DNA of 39,493 nucleotides. It comes from Chthoniobacterales bacterium. Its GTDB lineage: Bacteria > Verrucomicrobiota > Verrucomicrobiia > Chthoniobacterales > UBA10450. The notes beneath the pieces were generated by a model, which was not told the DNA's origin, ran no database searches, and worked only from the letters and a program-made list of their open reading frames with translations. The stretch is from positions 1 through 39,493 of the forward strand of contig JACDGM010000040.1 in the NCBI GenBank assembly GCA_013815325.1. The letters are read 5' to 3'. Made by a program: the position numbers and the translations under genes. Positions 32,369-39,493 of the stretch are shown here, piece after piece (the first letter of the stretch is position 1; every line of letters begins with the position of its first letter).

Positions 32369-32815
32369 TTAGGCTGGGGGCTTCATCTCACCGACCGGCG
32401 CACGCAACGGACGTGAGAGATCGTCCTTCACCCGGTCGAGAATACCATTCACGAAACGCCCGGAATCCGGCCCGCCAAATTCTTTCGCCAGCTCGATTGC
32501 CTCGTTGATCGAGACCACGGGCGGGATGTCGTCGCGGTAAAACATCTCGTAAATCCCCAGCCGGAGAACGTTGCGATCGACCGCCGAGATGCGGCGGAAT
32601 TCGTAATTTTCGCAGTAGCGAGTAATGCGTTCGTCGATCTCCGGCAGGTGCAGGAGCATCCCTTCGATGAGCGGCTGGGCGAATTGCTGCACGCTGTTTT
32701 TCGCCGGACAAAGCTCCCAGAATTCCGCAAGCGTTTCCGGGCTGTCGCCGCCGTGGAGGTCGCGCCAGAAATGGTATTGCAGGGCCGAGCGGCGTGCCGA
32801 GTGACGCTTGCCCAT
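32369..32815 (-). CDS. nusB: Transcription antitermination factor NusB
   Basis: A 148-residue NusB, which with NusE (S10) binds boxA RNA in rRNA antitermination. The diagnostic C-terminal half is present: RRISAVDRNVLRLGIYEMFY, PPVVSINEAIELAKEFGG and SGRFVNGILDRV. The ATG at 32815 (MGKRHSARRSALQYHFW) begins the family's basic N-terminus; the in-frame extension upstream lies inside ribH and is not used. It starts 2 bases after the ribH stop, in the common ribH-nusB arrangement. Its TAA stop is part of a motif copy (32367). Confidence 0.95.
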   Translation of the reverse strand: MGKRHSARRSALQYHFWRDLHGGDSPETLAEFWELCPAKNSVQQFAQPLIEGMLLHLPEIDERITRYCENYEFRRISAVDRNVLRLGIYEMFYRDDIPPVVSINEAIELAKEFGGPDSGRFVNGILDRVKDDLSRPLRAPVGEMKPPA

Positions 32816-32817
32816 GA

Positions 32818-33291
32818 CTATTTGCGGAGCTCCGCGACCAGGTTGGTGATGGCGAAGGCGGCGCGCGCCGCTTCCGTCCCGCGATTGATTTCGTCCTCCA
32901 GGCAACGCGCGCGCGCCTGCTCCTCGTTTTGCAAACTCAGCACCGCGTGAATAACAGGCACCCCGTGCTCGAGGGCGAGATGCTGCAAGGCATTCGTCAC
33001 GACCTCCCCGAGGTGCCGTGCATGCGCCGTTTCACCTTCGAGGATGACCCCAAGGGCAATGATTGCGTCCGCAGTTTCCATGAGGGCGACTTCGCGCACG
33101 ACGATCGGGATTTCAAATGCACCCGGCACCGAGTAGAGCGTCACGTTGGCGGTCGGCGCGAGGATGCGCAGCTCGTTGCTACAATGGTTCACCAGCCCTT
33201 GCACATACCTTGCGTTGAACTGGCTCGCGACGAGCGTGAACCCGCGTTCCACGCTAACGGGACGCGGCCTTGGCGGAGCCAATTTCGACAT
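32818..33291 (-). CDS. ribH: 6,7-dimethyl-8-ribityllumazine synthase
   Basis: A 157-residue lumazine synthase, the penultimate step of riboflavin synthesis. It condenses 5-amino-6-ribitylaminouracil with dihydroxybutanone phosphate. Family blocks are present: VASQFNARYVQGLV, SVPGAFEIPIVVREVA, IALGVILEGETAHARHLGEVV (with the catalytic His) and AVLSLQNEEQARAR. In place of the usual PVxxGVLTT the protein has PVIHAVLSLQNEEQA, an accepted variant. The ATG at 33291 comes immediately after a GCCTAACG motif. It lies 18 bases after ribBA and 2 bases before nusB in one operon. Confidence 0.95.
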   Translation of the reverse strand: MSKLAPPRPRPVSVERGFTLVASQFNARYVQGLVNHCSNELRILAPTANVTLYSVPGAFEIPIVVREVALMETADAIIALGVILEGETAHARHLGEVVTNALQHLALEHGVPVIHAVLSLQNEEQARARCLEDEINRGTEAARAAFAITNLVAELRK

Positions 33292-33309
33292 CGTTAGGCA
33301 GCCGGACGG

Positions 33310-34524
33310 CTAAAGCAAATGTCCCATCTTGAGCTTCTTCGTCTCAAGGTATTTGGCGTTGTGCGGATTCGGCGCGCTCCGGATCGGCACCTGTTCGACC
33401 ATTTGAATTCCATAACCTTCGAGCCCCACGACCTTCTTCGGGTTGTTCGTGAGAAAACGGAATTTGCGCACGCCGAGGTCGTGCAGAATTTGCGCGCCAA
33501 TGCCATAATCACGCAGGTCGCTGGCGAAGCCGAGCCGGGTGTTGGCTTCGACCGTATCGAGCCCTTCCTCCTGGAGTTTGTAAGCGTGAATCTTCGCGGC
33601 GAGCCCAATGCCGCGCCCTTCCTGCCGCATGTAAACGAGCACGCCGCCCGCTTCGCTGATCTGTTGTAGCGCGGCGTGCAATTGATTTCCGCAATCGCAG
33701 CGGCGCGAGCCGAAGACATCACCCGTCAGGCATTCGCTATGCACGCGCACGAGCGTTGGTTTTGTCTTCGAGATTTTGCCTTTCACGAGCGCGAGATGAT
33801 GCGCCCCGTCGAGCGTCGAGCGATACATGTGCAAATCGAATTCACCGTAATCGGTCGGCAACTTCACCACCTGCTCACGCACTACGAGCTTCTCCCGCAC
33901 CCGCCGATGCGCGATCAAACTCTGGATCGTGCAGATACGCAGCCGATGTTTTTTCTTAAACGCCATCAGCTCCGGCAGGCGCGCCATCGTGCCGTCGTCG
34001 TGCAGAATTTCACAAAGGACACCCGCGGGTTGCAGACCGGCCATGCGCGAGAGATCGACCGCCGCTTCCGTGTGGCCCGCGCGCCGGAGTACTCCGCCTT
34101 CCTTGGCCCGCAACGGGAAGATATGCCCGGGCTGCACGAGATCGTCGGGGGTTGATTGCGGGTTCGCGATCGTGCGGATCGTGGCCGCGCGGTCGTGCGC
34201 GCTGATTCCTGTCGTTACCCCCTTCGCTGCATCCACCGAGACGGTGAAATCTGTGCGATACAACTCGCGATTTTGCGCCACCATGCGCTGAAGGCCGAGC
34301 TGCTCGGCACGTTCCGCCGTCACCGGCGCGCAAATCAAACCGCGCCCGTGCATCGTCATGAAATTAATCGCCTGCGGGGTCGCCTTCTCCGCGGCCATGA
34401 TGAGGTCGCCTTCGTTCTCGCGATCGGCGTCGTCGGTCACGATCACCATTTTGCCGGCGGCGAGATCGTGGAGCACGTCATCGATCGTATCGAACTGAAA
34501 GGCTTCCGGCGCCTGAATGATCAT
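33310..34524 (-). CDS. ribBA: Bifunctional DHBP synthase / GTP cyclohydrolase II
   Basis: A 404-residue RibBA. The N-terminal half is 3,4-dihydroxy-2-butanone-4-phosphate synthase ([20 protein letters not shown], then [22 protein letters not shown]). The C-terminal half is GTP cyclohydrolase II with the zinc-binding Cys cluster [15 protein letters not shown] and the [13 protein letters not shown] block. It supplies both branches of riboflavin synthesis. The ATG at 34524 is the only sensible start. It leads the ribBA-ribH-nusB operon. No FMN riboswitch is recognised in the short upstream gap. It has no motif copy inside. Confidence 0.95.
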   Translation of the reverse strand: MIIQAPEAFQFDTIDDVLHDLAAGKMVIVTDDADRENEGDLIMAAEKATPQAINFMTMHGRGLICAPVTAERAEQLGLQRMVAQNRELYRTDFTVSVDAAKGVTTGISAHDRAATIRTIANPQSTPDDLVQPGHIFPLRAKEGGVLRRAGHTEAAVDLSRMAGLQPAGVLCEILHDDGTMARLPELMAFKKKHRLRICTIQSLIAHRRVREKLVVREQVVKLPTDYGEFDLHMYRSTLDGAHHLALVKGKISKTKPTLVRVHSECLTGDVFGSRRCDCGNQLHAALQQISEAGGVLVYMRQEGRGIGLAAKIHAYKLQEEGLDTVEANTRLGFASDLRDYGIGAQILHDLGVRKFRFLTNNPKKVVGLEGYGIQMVEQVPIRSAPNPHNAKYLETKKLKMGHLL

Positions 34525-34615
34525 CGGACCGATACCATTGCCGCCGGGGCGCGTGTCGGCAACGGGTTTTCACAATAGTCGCATTCGTCGTATAGGACCC
34601 ATACGACCTATTCCC

Positions 34616-35086
34616 CTAACGAGAAATATCCGCCTGGCTGAGCATCTTAAACCCCTCCCCCTGGAGGACGGAGCAGGCACACTCCGTATCGTCCACGTGG
34701 AGTGCGAGGGCGGCGAGCCCGTGCGGGCGCGTCAGGAGCGGATAGCTAAAGTGCATGTTCACCTCCGCCATGAGCAGGGCCGCGAGCAACTTCGCCAGCT
34801 CGGTCGCCACTTCCTGCATCTCCACCACCACCATCTCGCAGACACTGAAGGCGACTTCGTGCTCATGGAAGATATTCTCCACCGTCTCCGGATCGCTCAC
34901 CACGATGCGGGCGATCGCCGAGTCGGTCTGCTCCGCGATGGTAAGGGCGACCACGTGGGTGTTGCGAGTGCTGAGCAGCTTCACGATATCGAGCATCGCG
35001 CCCACCTTGTTCGGCATGAAAATGGAAAACTGTTTGACCAACGGGCCGCCGATCTTGGAAGTGGTTTCAGGAGTTTTAAGAGCCAT
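34616..35086 (-). CDS. ACT-domain protein (two ACT repeats)
   Basis: A 156-residue protein made of two ACT-like small-molecule-binding domains. The first reads KQFSIFMPNKVGAMLDIVKLL and the second begins near VNMHFSYPLLTRPHGLAALAL. Stand-alone ACT pairs of this kind often sense amino acids and regulate enzymes or transcription; the ligand is unknown. The ATG at 35086 is taken because the residues upstream of it (to 35137) have no family match. Its TAG stop lies within a motif copy (34615). It is upstream of ribBA in the same direction, with 91 bases between them. Confidence 0.85.
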   Translation of the reverse strand: MALKTPETTSKIGGPLVKQFSIFMPNKVGAMLDIVKLLSTRNTHVVALTIAEQTDSAIARIVVSDPETVENIFHEHEVAFSVCEMVVVEMQEVATELAKLLAALLMAEVNMHFSYPLLTRPHGLAALALHVDDTECACSVLQGEGFKMLSQADISR

Positions 35087-35149
35087 AGAAAAAACGCGAT
35101 GACGCGGTCGCCAATATGCCGCCGCCGGGGAATGCAACGCAAATCAATA

Positions 35150-35340
35150 GTGTGGGGCGGGCGTGCCGCCCGCTGGGGAGCCGTAACGCTCGCTGGGGAA
35201 ACTGAAAGAGGAAGACTCCAAGAGGACGAACGTCTCGCGTCTGCGGCCGACACGGCCGCCTCTACATCTCGCCTGGCTGCATCTCTGCGATTGCGGGCGC
35301 GCGGGATCGGGCAGATGAGTGACACGCAAGCCTGGCACCG
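35150..35340. repeat. Hairpin-rich repeat region
   Basis: No gene. There are stem-loops GCGGGC-GTGCC-GCCCGC near 35157-35173 and GCGGCCG-ACA-CGGCCGC near 35242-35258, embedded in GGACGAACGTCTCGCGTC and CCTCTAC words. This looks like another dispersed element. Confidence 0.5.
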
Positions 35341-35381
35341 TAGCAGCACTCCAGACGACTGCATCAATCGAGGAGAAAACC

Positions 35382-35432
35382 ATGAAGTATGCGACGAAGC
35401 CGATGAAATCGAAAGAGCTTGGCGTTGCCTAG
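35382..35432 (+). CDS. Tiny ORF with strong ribosome-binding site
   Basis: A 16-codon frame (MKYATKPMKSKELGVA) whose ATG is 6 bases after GAGGAG (35370-35375). It ends 25 bases before the DUF1697 gene. It could be a leader peptide, a gene remnant or chance. Confidence 0.25.
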   Translation: MKYATKPMKSKELGVA

Positions 35433-35457
35433 GTCGCCGGGGCTCCTGATCCCGACC

Positions 35458-36023
35458 ATGCCGCGTTACGTTGCCTTCCTACGGGGGATGAATCTGGGCA
35501 AGCGTCGACTGCCCATGAGTCAGCTCAAAGAGTTATTCGAGGAGTTGGGATTGGCTGAGGTAGAGACCTTCATTGCAAGCGGGAATGCCTGTTTTCGAGC
35601 AACGAAAAAGACCCGGGTAAGCTCGAAGCGCAAATCGCGAAACACCTCAGCGAGTCACTCGGCTATTCGGTAGATACTTTCGTGCGGACGTCTGAGGAAG
35701 TGGTGGCCATCGGGAAGGCGCAGATCTTCGCTGAGGAGGGGCGTGAAGGGGTCACTGTTCACGTGGGGTTCTTCCAGAAGGAACTCGCGCCGGTCCTGGC
35801 GAAAAACCTGGCTGCCGTACGCACCGAGGAAGACGAGTTTCGGATCAAAGGTCGCGAGTATTACTGGCTCTGCCGGTTGCGGACTTGTGAATCGAAAGTC
35901 TGGACTTCGCCCGAGATGAAAGCGCTAAGACTGCCGACTTCGTCCATGCGCAATATGGAAAGCGTCCGCAAGCTCATCGCGAAACATTTCGACCGGGAGC
36001 GCTCACAGGTCTGTAAAGCGTAA
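35458..36023 (+). pseudogene. DUF1697 protein gene with a single-base frameshift
   Basis: The DUF1697 start MPRYVAFLRGMNLGKRRLPM is normal up to IASGNACF. Then the frame must shift by one base at the T-run 35592-35595 to continue as SSNEKDPGKLEAQIAKHL and on to the end (SMRNMESVRKLIAKHFDRE). Adding one T would restore a single protein of about 188 residues, the usual family length. It is either a recent pseudogene or a sequencing error in a homopolymer. The function of DUF1697 is unknown. No motif copy lies between 34622 and 37155. Confidence 0.85.
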
Positions 36024-36040
36024 GGTTCCGGACTCTCGAA

Positions 36041-36919
36041 TCAAAGGTCGCGGGAGGCATAGCTATGGAACTTTTCCTCGAAATCGCTCCGGCTCGCGAA
36101 CGTCCCCGCGTAAACGCGCAGCAGCGCGTGCTCGAACTCTTCGCCTCCCGCCATCACTTGAAGGAGGGCAAGAAAGCGCGTTTGATCGGCCTGAGCGAGA
36201 AAGCGCACGAGCCGCTCCGATTCGTCGTAGAAGATGTCGACCTGCTCATTCGGCGGCCGGATCATCGCCGTGAGTTGATCGAGAGGAATCAGTTCTTCGG
36301 GCGCGAGCGAGGATGAGTGCGGCTTGGCGAGATAGCCCCGGGCGCGCTGGTAGCTGGCGCGTGAATTTCTCGAGACGTATTCCGCGAAGCCTTCGTTGAG
36401 CCAGCAGGGTATGTGTGACCCATAGTAGCGATAAAGCAGGAGGTGGGCGATCTCGTGGCAAACGGTATTACCGGAGAATTTGTAGGAGGGATCGCTGAGA
36501 AGAAAGAGACTGCCGGCCGATTGAATCCCGCCACTCCAAGGCTCCAGTTCGCCGGCCTTTTGAAACTCCCGCCAATCGCCCGGCCGATCGAAGATATAGA
36601 TATGGGACTTGCGTTCGCTCGCCGGCGCTTCTTTCTCCAGGACCTGTGCAACGACGCGGAAGTTGAATTCCGCCTCTACTGAGATGCGGGTGGCGACGAA
36701 GCTCCGCACGTAGTGATAGATGAAATGTTCGCCCTCGGCGTGCTTCCAGTCTTCCGGGTGCAAGGCGAGCGCGACGGCGCCAAGGGGGTTGTTATCCGGC
36801 TGGCTCAGCCCGGTGAGGGGCACGTCCTGTAAGCCGTTCAATCCTTGCAACTGGTCGAGCTGGCCGGAGGCCGTGGTCGCCAGTAGGAGAAGGAAGAACG
36901 TGCCAAGACGCAGACTCAT
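36041..36919 (-). CDS. Exported zinc-metallopeptidase-like protein (HExxH)
   Basis: A 292-residue protein with a signal peptide (MSLRLGTFFLLLLATTASG). The centre has a gluzincin motif, H155-E156-x2-H159 (VCHEIAHLLLYRYYG), followed by the downstream Glu block LNEGFAEYVS (E176/E180), so a metallopeptidase of the DUF1570/MA-like type is likely. A region before it, HAEGEHFIYHYVRSFVATRI, matches the domain that precedes the zinc site in such proteins. The substrate is unknown. The ATG at 36919 starts the signal peptide. The gene converges with the DUF1697 gene, with 17 bases between them. Confidence 0.8.
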   Translation of the reverse strand: MSLRLGTFFLLLLATTASGQLDQLQGLNGLQDVPLTGLSQPDNNPLGAVALALHPEDWKHAEGEHFIYHYVRSFVATRISVEAEFNFRVVAQVLEKEAPASERKSHIYIFDRPGDWREFQKAGELEPWSGGIQSAGSLFLLSDPSYKFSGNTVCHEIAHLLLYRYYGSHIPCWLNEGFAEYVSRNSRASYQRARGYLAKPHSSSLAPEELIPLDQLTAMIRPPNEQVDIFYDESERLVRFLAQADQTRFLALLQVMAGGEEFEHALLRVYAGTFASRSDFEEKFHSYASRDL

Positions 36920-37086
36920 TCTCCTTTGTGAAGCTACATTCGTGCGAGGGAGGGATTCCCGGCAATTCATCGCCATCCCTCGGGTGGAAATGCGCTGAGG
37001 ACAACGCACCCTCCAAACTATCGTGCATCCCATGGCCCTGGCTCGGCGGCGTCCTCCCTGCGGTCGCGTTCAGTTAAGTTCGGGAG

Positions 37087-39273
37087 TTAGACCCGCGAGC
37101 GGCGCCGGCCGTTGTTCCGGGAATATTTTACCGGCTTACGCTTCGGTTCTATCCTCGTTAGGCCGGTGCCGCTTTTTACTTCCATGATTTGATCACGCAA
37201 CAACGCCGCGCGCTCGAATTCCAAATTGGCCGAGGCCTGTTGCATCTCGTCTTCCAGTTCACGCAATAGCTCGGTAAGATTGAAGTCGCCACCGGCTTCC
37301 TGGATGACCCCCGCCGCGATCTCGCGACCGCGCAGGATGGTGTGCAGACTCTCCTGCACGGCGCGCCGCACGGTCTGCGGGGTGATCCCGTGCTTCTCGT
37401 TGTACTCCATCTGTTTCATCCGGCGATAATCTGAGATCGAGATGAGTGCCTGCATGCTTCGGGTAACTGTATCAGCGAAGAGAACGACTTCCCCATTGAT
37501 GTGACGCGCGGCGCGGCCCGCCGTCTGGATGAGCGAGGTCTGGCTGCGGAGGAAGCCTTCCTTATCCGCGTCGAGGATGCAGACTAACGACACTTCCGGC
37601 AGGTCGAGCCCTTCGCGGAGGAGGTTGATGCCGACAAGGACATCGAACTCACCCGCGCGCAGGCCGCGCAGGATTTCCACGCGTTCGATCGTGTCGATGT
37701 CGCTGTGCAGGTAACGCACTTTCAGACCTACATCGCGCAGGTAATCGGACAGGTCTTCCGCGGTTCGTTTCGTCAGGGTCGTGACGAGGACCCGCTCCTG
37801 CCGCTCCACCCGCTGGCGGCAAAGCTCGATCGTGTCGTCGATCTGGTTCTTCAATTCCTTGAGAGTGATCTTTGGGTCGAGCAGGCCGGTCGGGCGAATG
37901 ATCTGCTCGACCACGAGCGGCGTTCCCGGCGTCTGAACGTCGAAGTCGTTAGGCGATTGGTCGGTTCGCGAGATCGGCGCTGGCACCCCGGGCAGGATGA
38001 ATGGGACCGATTCCTCTTCGCCAATCCGCTCGCGCTTGTGCGGGAAATAACCGCTGTTCCCGACGATGCTGTTCTTGATCTCGAACTCGGCCGGAGTCGC
38101 GCTCACATAGACGAGCTGATTCGCGGCTTGCATGAATTCCGGGAAGTTGAGCGGCCGATTGTCGAGCGCGCTCGGCAGGCGAAAGCCGTATTCGACGAGC
38201 ACGGTTTTGCGCGACTTATCGCCTTCATACATGCCGCCGATCTGCGGAATGGTGGCGTGCGATTCGTCGATCACGAGCAGGTAATCCTTCGGGAAAAAAT
38301 CGAGCAGCGTGAACGGCTTCGATCCCGGCGGGCGGCCGGAGAGGTGGCGCGAATAATTCTCGATCCCGTTGCAGAAGCCCATTTCCTGCAGCATCTCGAG
38401 GTCGTATTCCGTGCGCATTTTCAACCGCTGCGCCTCGAGCAATCTCCCTTGCGATTCGAGGAGGACGATCCGCTGATCTAGTTCGGTCCGGATCGAAGTT
38501 AGCGCGCGATTCAACTTATCCGCCGGAGTGACGAATTGTTTCGCCGGAAAGAAAGTCATCACGCCTAACGACTCCTGCGCGTGCCCCGTCAAAGGATCGA
38601 AGCGCGTGATGGCGTCGATCTCGTCGCCGAAAAATTCCAGCCGCACCGCTTCCTCGTCCGCGGTCGCGGGATAGACCTCGACGACGTCACCGCGCACGCG
38701 GAATTTTCCCCTAACGAAATTAAGATCGTTGCGCTCATAGAGCATGTCGACGAGCCGGCCGAGCACCGCCTCTCGCGTGATCTGCTGCCCGCGTTTCACA
38801 GTCAGAAGCATGCGCAGATAGTCCTCCGGCGAGGTCACGCCGTAGATGCAGGAAACGCTCGCGACCACGATCGTGTCGCGCCGCGAGAGAAGCGCGCTCG
38901 TGGCCGAGAGCCGGAGCCGCTCGATCTCTTCATTAATCGATGAGTCCTTCTCGATGTAAGTGTCGGAGCGTGGGATGTAAGCCTCCGGCTGGTAGTAATC
39001 GAAGTAGCTCACGAAATATTCAACCGCGTTGCGCGGGAAGAACTGCTTGAATTCGGAGTAGAGTTGGGCAGCGAGAGTTTTGTTATGCGAGATGATGAGC
39101 GTCGGGCGTTCCAGCTCGCGCACGACGTTTGCAATGGTAAACGTCTTGCCGGAACCGGTGACGCCGAGGAGCGTTTGGTGGCGGTTGCCGGCCCCCACCG
39201 ATTTGAGGAGCTTGGCGATGGCTTGGGCCTGGTCGCCGCGCGGCTGGTAGTTCGATTCGAGCTGAAAGGGCAT
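37087..39273 (-). CDS. uvrB: Excinuclease ABC subunit UvrB
   Basis: A 728-residue UvrB, the damage-verifying helicase-like subunit of nucleotide-excision repair. Features are Walker A GVTGSGKT (37-44), the beta-hairpin region [25 protein letters not shown], Walker B LLVIDESH, helicase motif VI in QTAGRAARH and a C-terminal UVR coiled coil (LREL...[13 protein letters not shown]) that contacts UvrC. The ATG at 39273 gives [19 protein letters not shown], the normal start; the frame extends 11 codons upstream without homology. The short Arg/Lys-rich tail after UVR is unremarkable. Four motif copies (37156, 37947, 38564, 38710) lie in it, in three different frames. Confidence 0.97.
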   Translation of the reverse strand: MPFQLESNYQPRGDQAQAIAKLLKSVGAGNRHQTLLGVTGSGKTFTIANVVRELERPTLIISHNKTLAAQLYSEFKQFFPRNAVEYFVSYFDYYQPEAYIPRSDTYIEKDSSINEEIERLRLSATSALLSRRDTIVVASVSCIYGVTSPEDYLRMLLTVKRGQQITREAVLGRLVDMLYERNDLNFVRGKFRVRGDVVEVYPATADEEAVRLEFFGDEIDAITRFDPLTGHAQESLGVMTFFPAKQFVTPADKLNRALTSIRTELDQRIVLLESQGRLLEAQRLKMRTEYDLEMLQEMGFCNGIENYSRHLSGRPPGSKPFTLLDFFPKDYLLVIDESHATIPQIGGMYEGDKSRKTVLVEYGFRLPSALDNRPLNFPEFMQAANQLVYVSATPAEFEIKNSIVGNSGYFPHKRERIGEEESVPFILPGVPAPISRTDQSPNDFDVQTPGTPLVVEQIIRPTGLLDPKITLKELKNQIDDTIELCRQRVERQERVLVTTLTKRTAEDLSDYLRDVGLKVRYLHSDIDTIERVEILRGLRAGEFDVLVGINLLREGLDLPEVSLVCILDADKEGFLRSQTSLIQTAGRAARHINGEVVLFADTVTRSMQALISISDYRRMKQMEYNEKHGITPQTVRRAVQESLHTILRGREIAAGVIQEAGGDFNLTELLRELEDEMQQASANLEFERAALLRDQIMEVKSGTGLTRIEPKRKPVKYSRNNGRRRSRV

Positions 39274-39418
39274 TGCTGGTAATATGCGCGATGCGGGGAG
39301 TGTCACAATGTGCCGCTTCGCTCTGCCAAGCGCGAGTGCCGCGGGGTTGCCAGGCTTGGCCGCGCCTCCGGTGAGAGGCGTCTACAGGCGCGCGTCCTGC
39401 TTGTTAGATTCCGACCTC
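39274..39418. other. Promoter region between uvrB and the next gene
   Basis: 145 bases between divergent genes. It includes GC-rich repeat-like words (GAGAGGCGTCTACAGGCGCG) but no clear promoter boxes. Confidence 0.35.
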
Positions 39419-39493
39419 ATGAAAACAGTGCTTCTATTTTTTGCCGCTCTCCTTCCCATCGCGAGCGTGCACGCCGACACCTTTTTCGTCCCG
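39419..39493 (+). CDS. Start of an exported protein, cut by the window end
   Basis: The first 25 codons of a gene (MKTVLLFFAALLPIASVHA, then DTFFVP) form a typical Sec signal peptide with a likely cleavage after VHA. Nothing more can be said. Confidence 0.6.
   Translation, partial: MKTVLLFFAALLPIASVHADTFFVP

Larger units (their letters stand above)
348..38716. repeat. Dispersed non-palindromic motif TCGTTAGGC (45 core copies)
   Basis: CGTTAGG on the plus strand starts at 348, 1430, 2755, 7564, 11212, 12845, 14102, 14186, 15394, 16169, 16232, 20220, 24259, 26270, 31673, 32367, 33292, 37156, 37947. CCTAACG starts at 514, 1617, 1907, 1951, 2279, 3241, 3764, 4127, 4433, 5600, 7838, 12505, 14990, 15678, 21004, 21306, 21705, 26969, 27321, 27941, 29453, 30615, 32197, 34615, 38564, 38710. 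Of these, 28 have the full TCGTTAGGC/GCCTAACGA. By base composition I expect about 5 cores and fewer than one 9-mer. The span given is first to last copy. These counts are by eye. Confidence 0.9.

Noticed and set aside
348..38716. Reading the TCGTTAGGC motif as a Chi, KOPS or polarity signal
   Set aside because: Copies are split 19 to 26 between strands with no clear directional run, unlike polar signals. The window is too short to exclude a weak bias.
348..38716. Reading the motif as a transcription-factor operator or promoter box
   Set aside because: Nearly all copies are inside coding regions, on both strands and in every frame.
1..39493. tRNA, rRNA or riboswitch genes
   Set aside because: I saw no cloverleaf with a GTTCRA arm, no rRNA-like stretch, and no FMN riboswitch consensus upstream of ribBA.

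Overview
This is a GC-rich (roughly 60% or more) bacterial chromosome segment with dense, mostly ordinary genes and many small interspersed repeats. The gene content suggests a soil-type Verrucomicrobiota, close in style to Chthoniobacterales or Candidatus Udaeobacter. The clues are a family-B DNA polymerase, a PolX with a PHP domain, four-helix-bundle cassettes, TonB-C fragments, a C39-peptidase peptide exporter with small GG-leader peptides, and dispersed palindromes. That placement is inference; no rRNA or tRNA is present to confirm it.

Layout. 1-3120: rarA (truncated at the window start, minus strand), an Uma2-type nuclease, a UspA protein and a secreted DUF1460 amidase-like protein. 3582-5831: a family-B DNA polymerase with degraded proofreading motifs. 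5832-7180: a degraded minus-strand gene ending in a TonB C-terminal domain. 7180-8801: a cyclophilin translationally coupled to an N-carbamoylputrescine amidase. 8817-11094: a possible small ORF, an orphan HEPN protein, a gene-poor stretch and a two-lobed aspartyl protease. 11174-16392: a complete branched-chain amino-acid (Liv) ABC transporter operon, interrupted by a four-helix-bundle gene flanked by TTGAGAG-type repeats and by a long palindrome. 16519-18855: a vanadium-haloperoxidase-like protein and a DUF4912 protein. 19002-21040: a TIGR00300/ornithine cyclodeaminase-type protein followed by an arginine-dihydrolase-like protein, which together look like a split form of cyanobacterial ArgZ/AgrE. 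21061-23309: polX, with related inverted-repeat elements at both ends.

23394-30665 (minus strand) is the most interesting functional unit. It encodes a cytoplasmic PpiC-related protein, a 1036-residue exporter (two cyclic-nucleotide-binding domains, C39 peptidase, ABC), an HlyD adaptor, a sigma-54 activator without a sensor domain, and two 61-residue peptides. Both peptides carry the same DLxPx5GG leader motif and are followed by a strong terminator. I read this as a system that processes and secretes small peptides.

30784-39493: a KirBac-type K+ channel, a repeat-rich gap, ribBA-ribH-nusB with a small downstream ORF, an ACT-domain protein, a frameshifted DUF1697 gene, a secreted zinc-peptidase-like protein, uvrB, and the first codons of a secreted protein.

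Laid over all of this is a short non-palindromic word, TCGTTAGGC/GCCTAACGA. By hand I count 45 copies of its CGTTAGG core (19 on +, 26 on -), against about 5 expected by chance. The copies lie in genes of unrelated function, in all reading frames, and often force rare Leu codons. The density and spacing resemble DNA uptake sequences or HIP1-type genome motifs. I do not know of a published description of this word.
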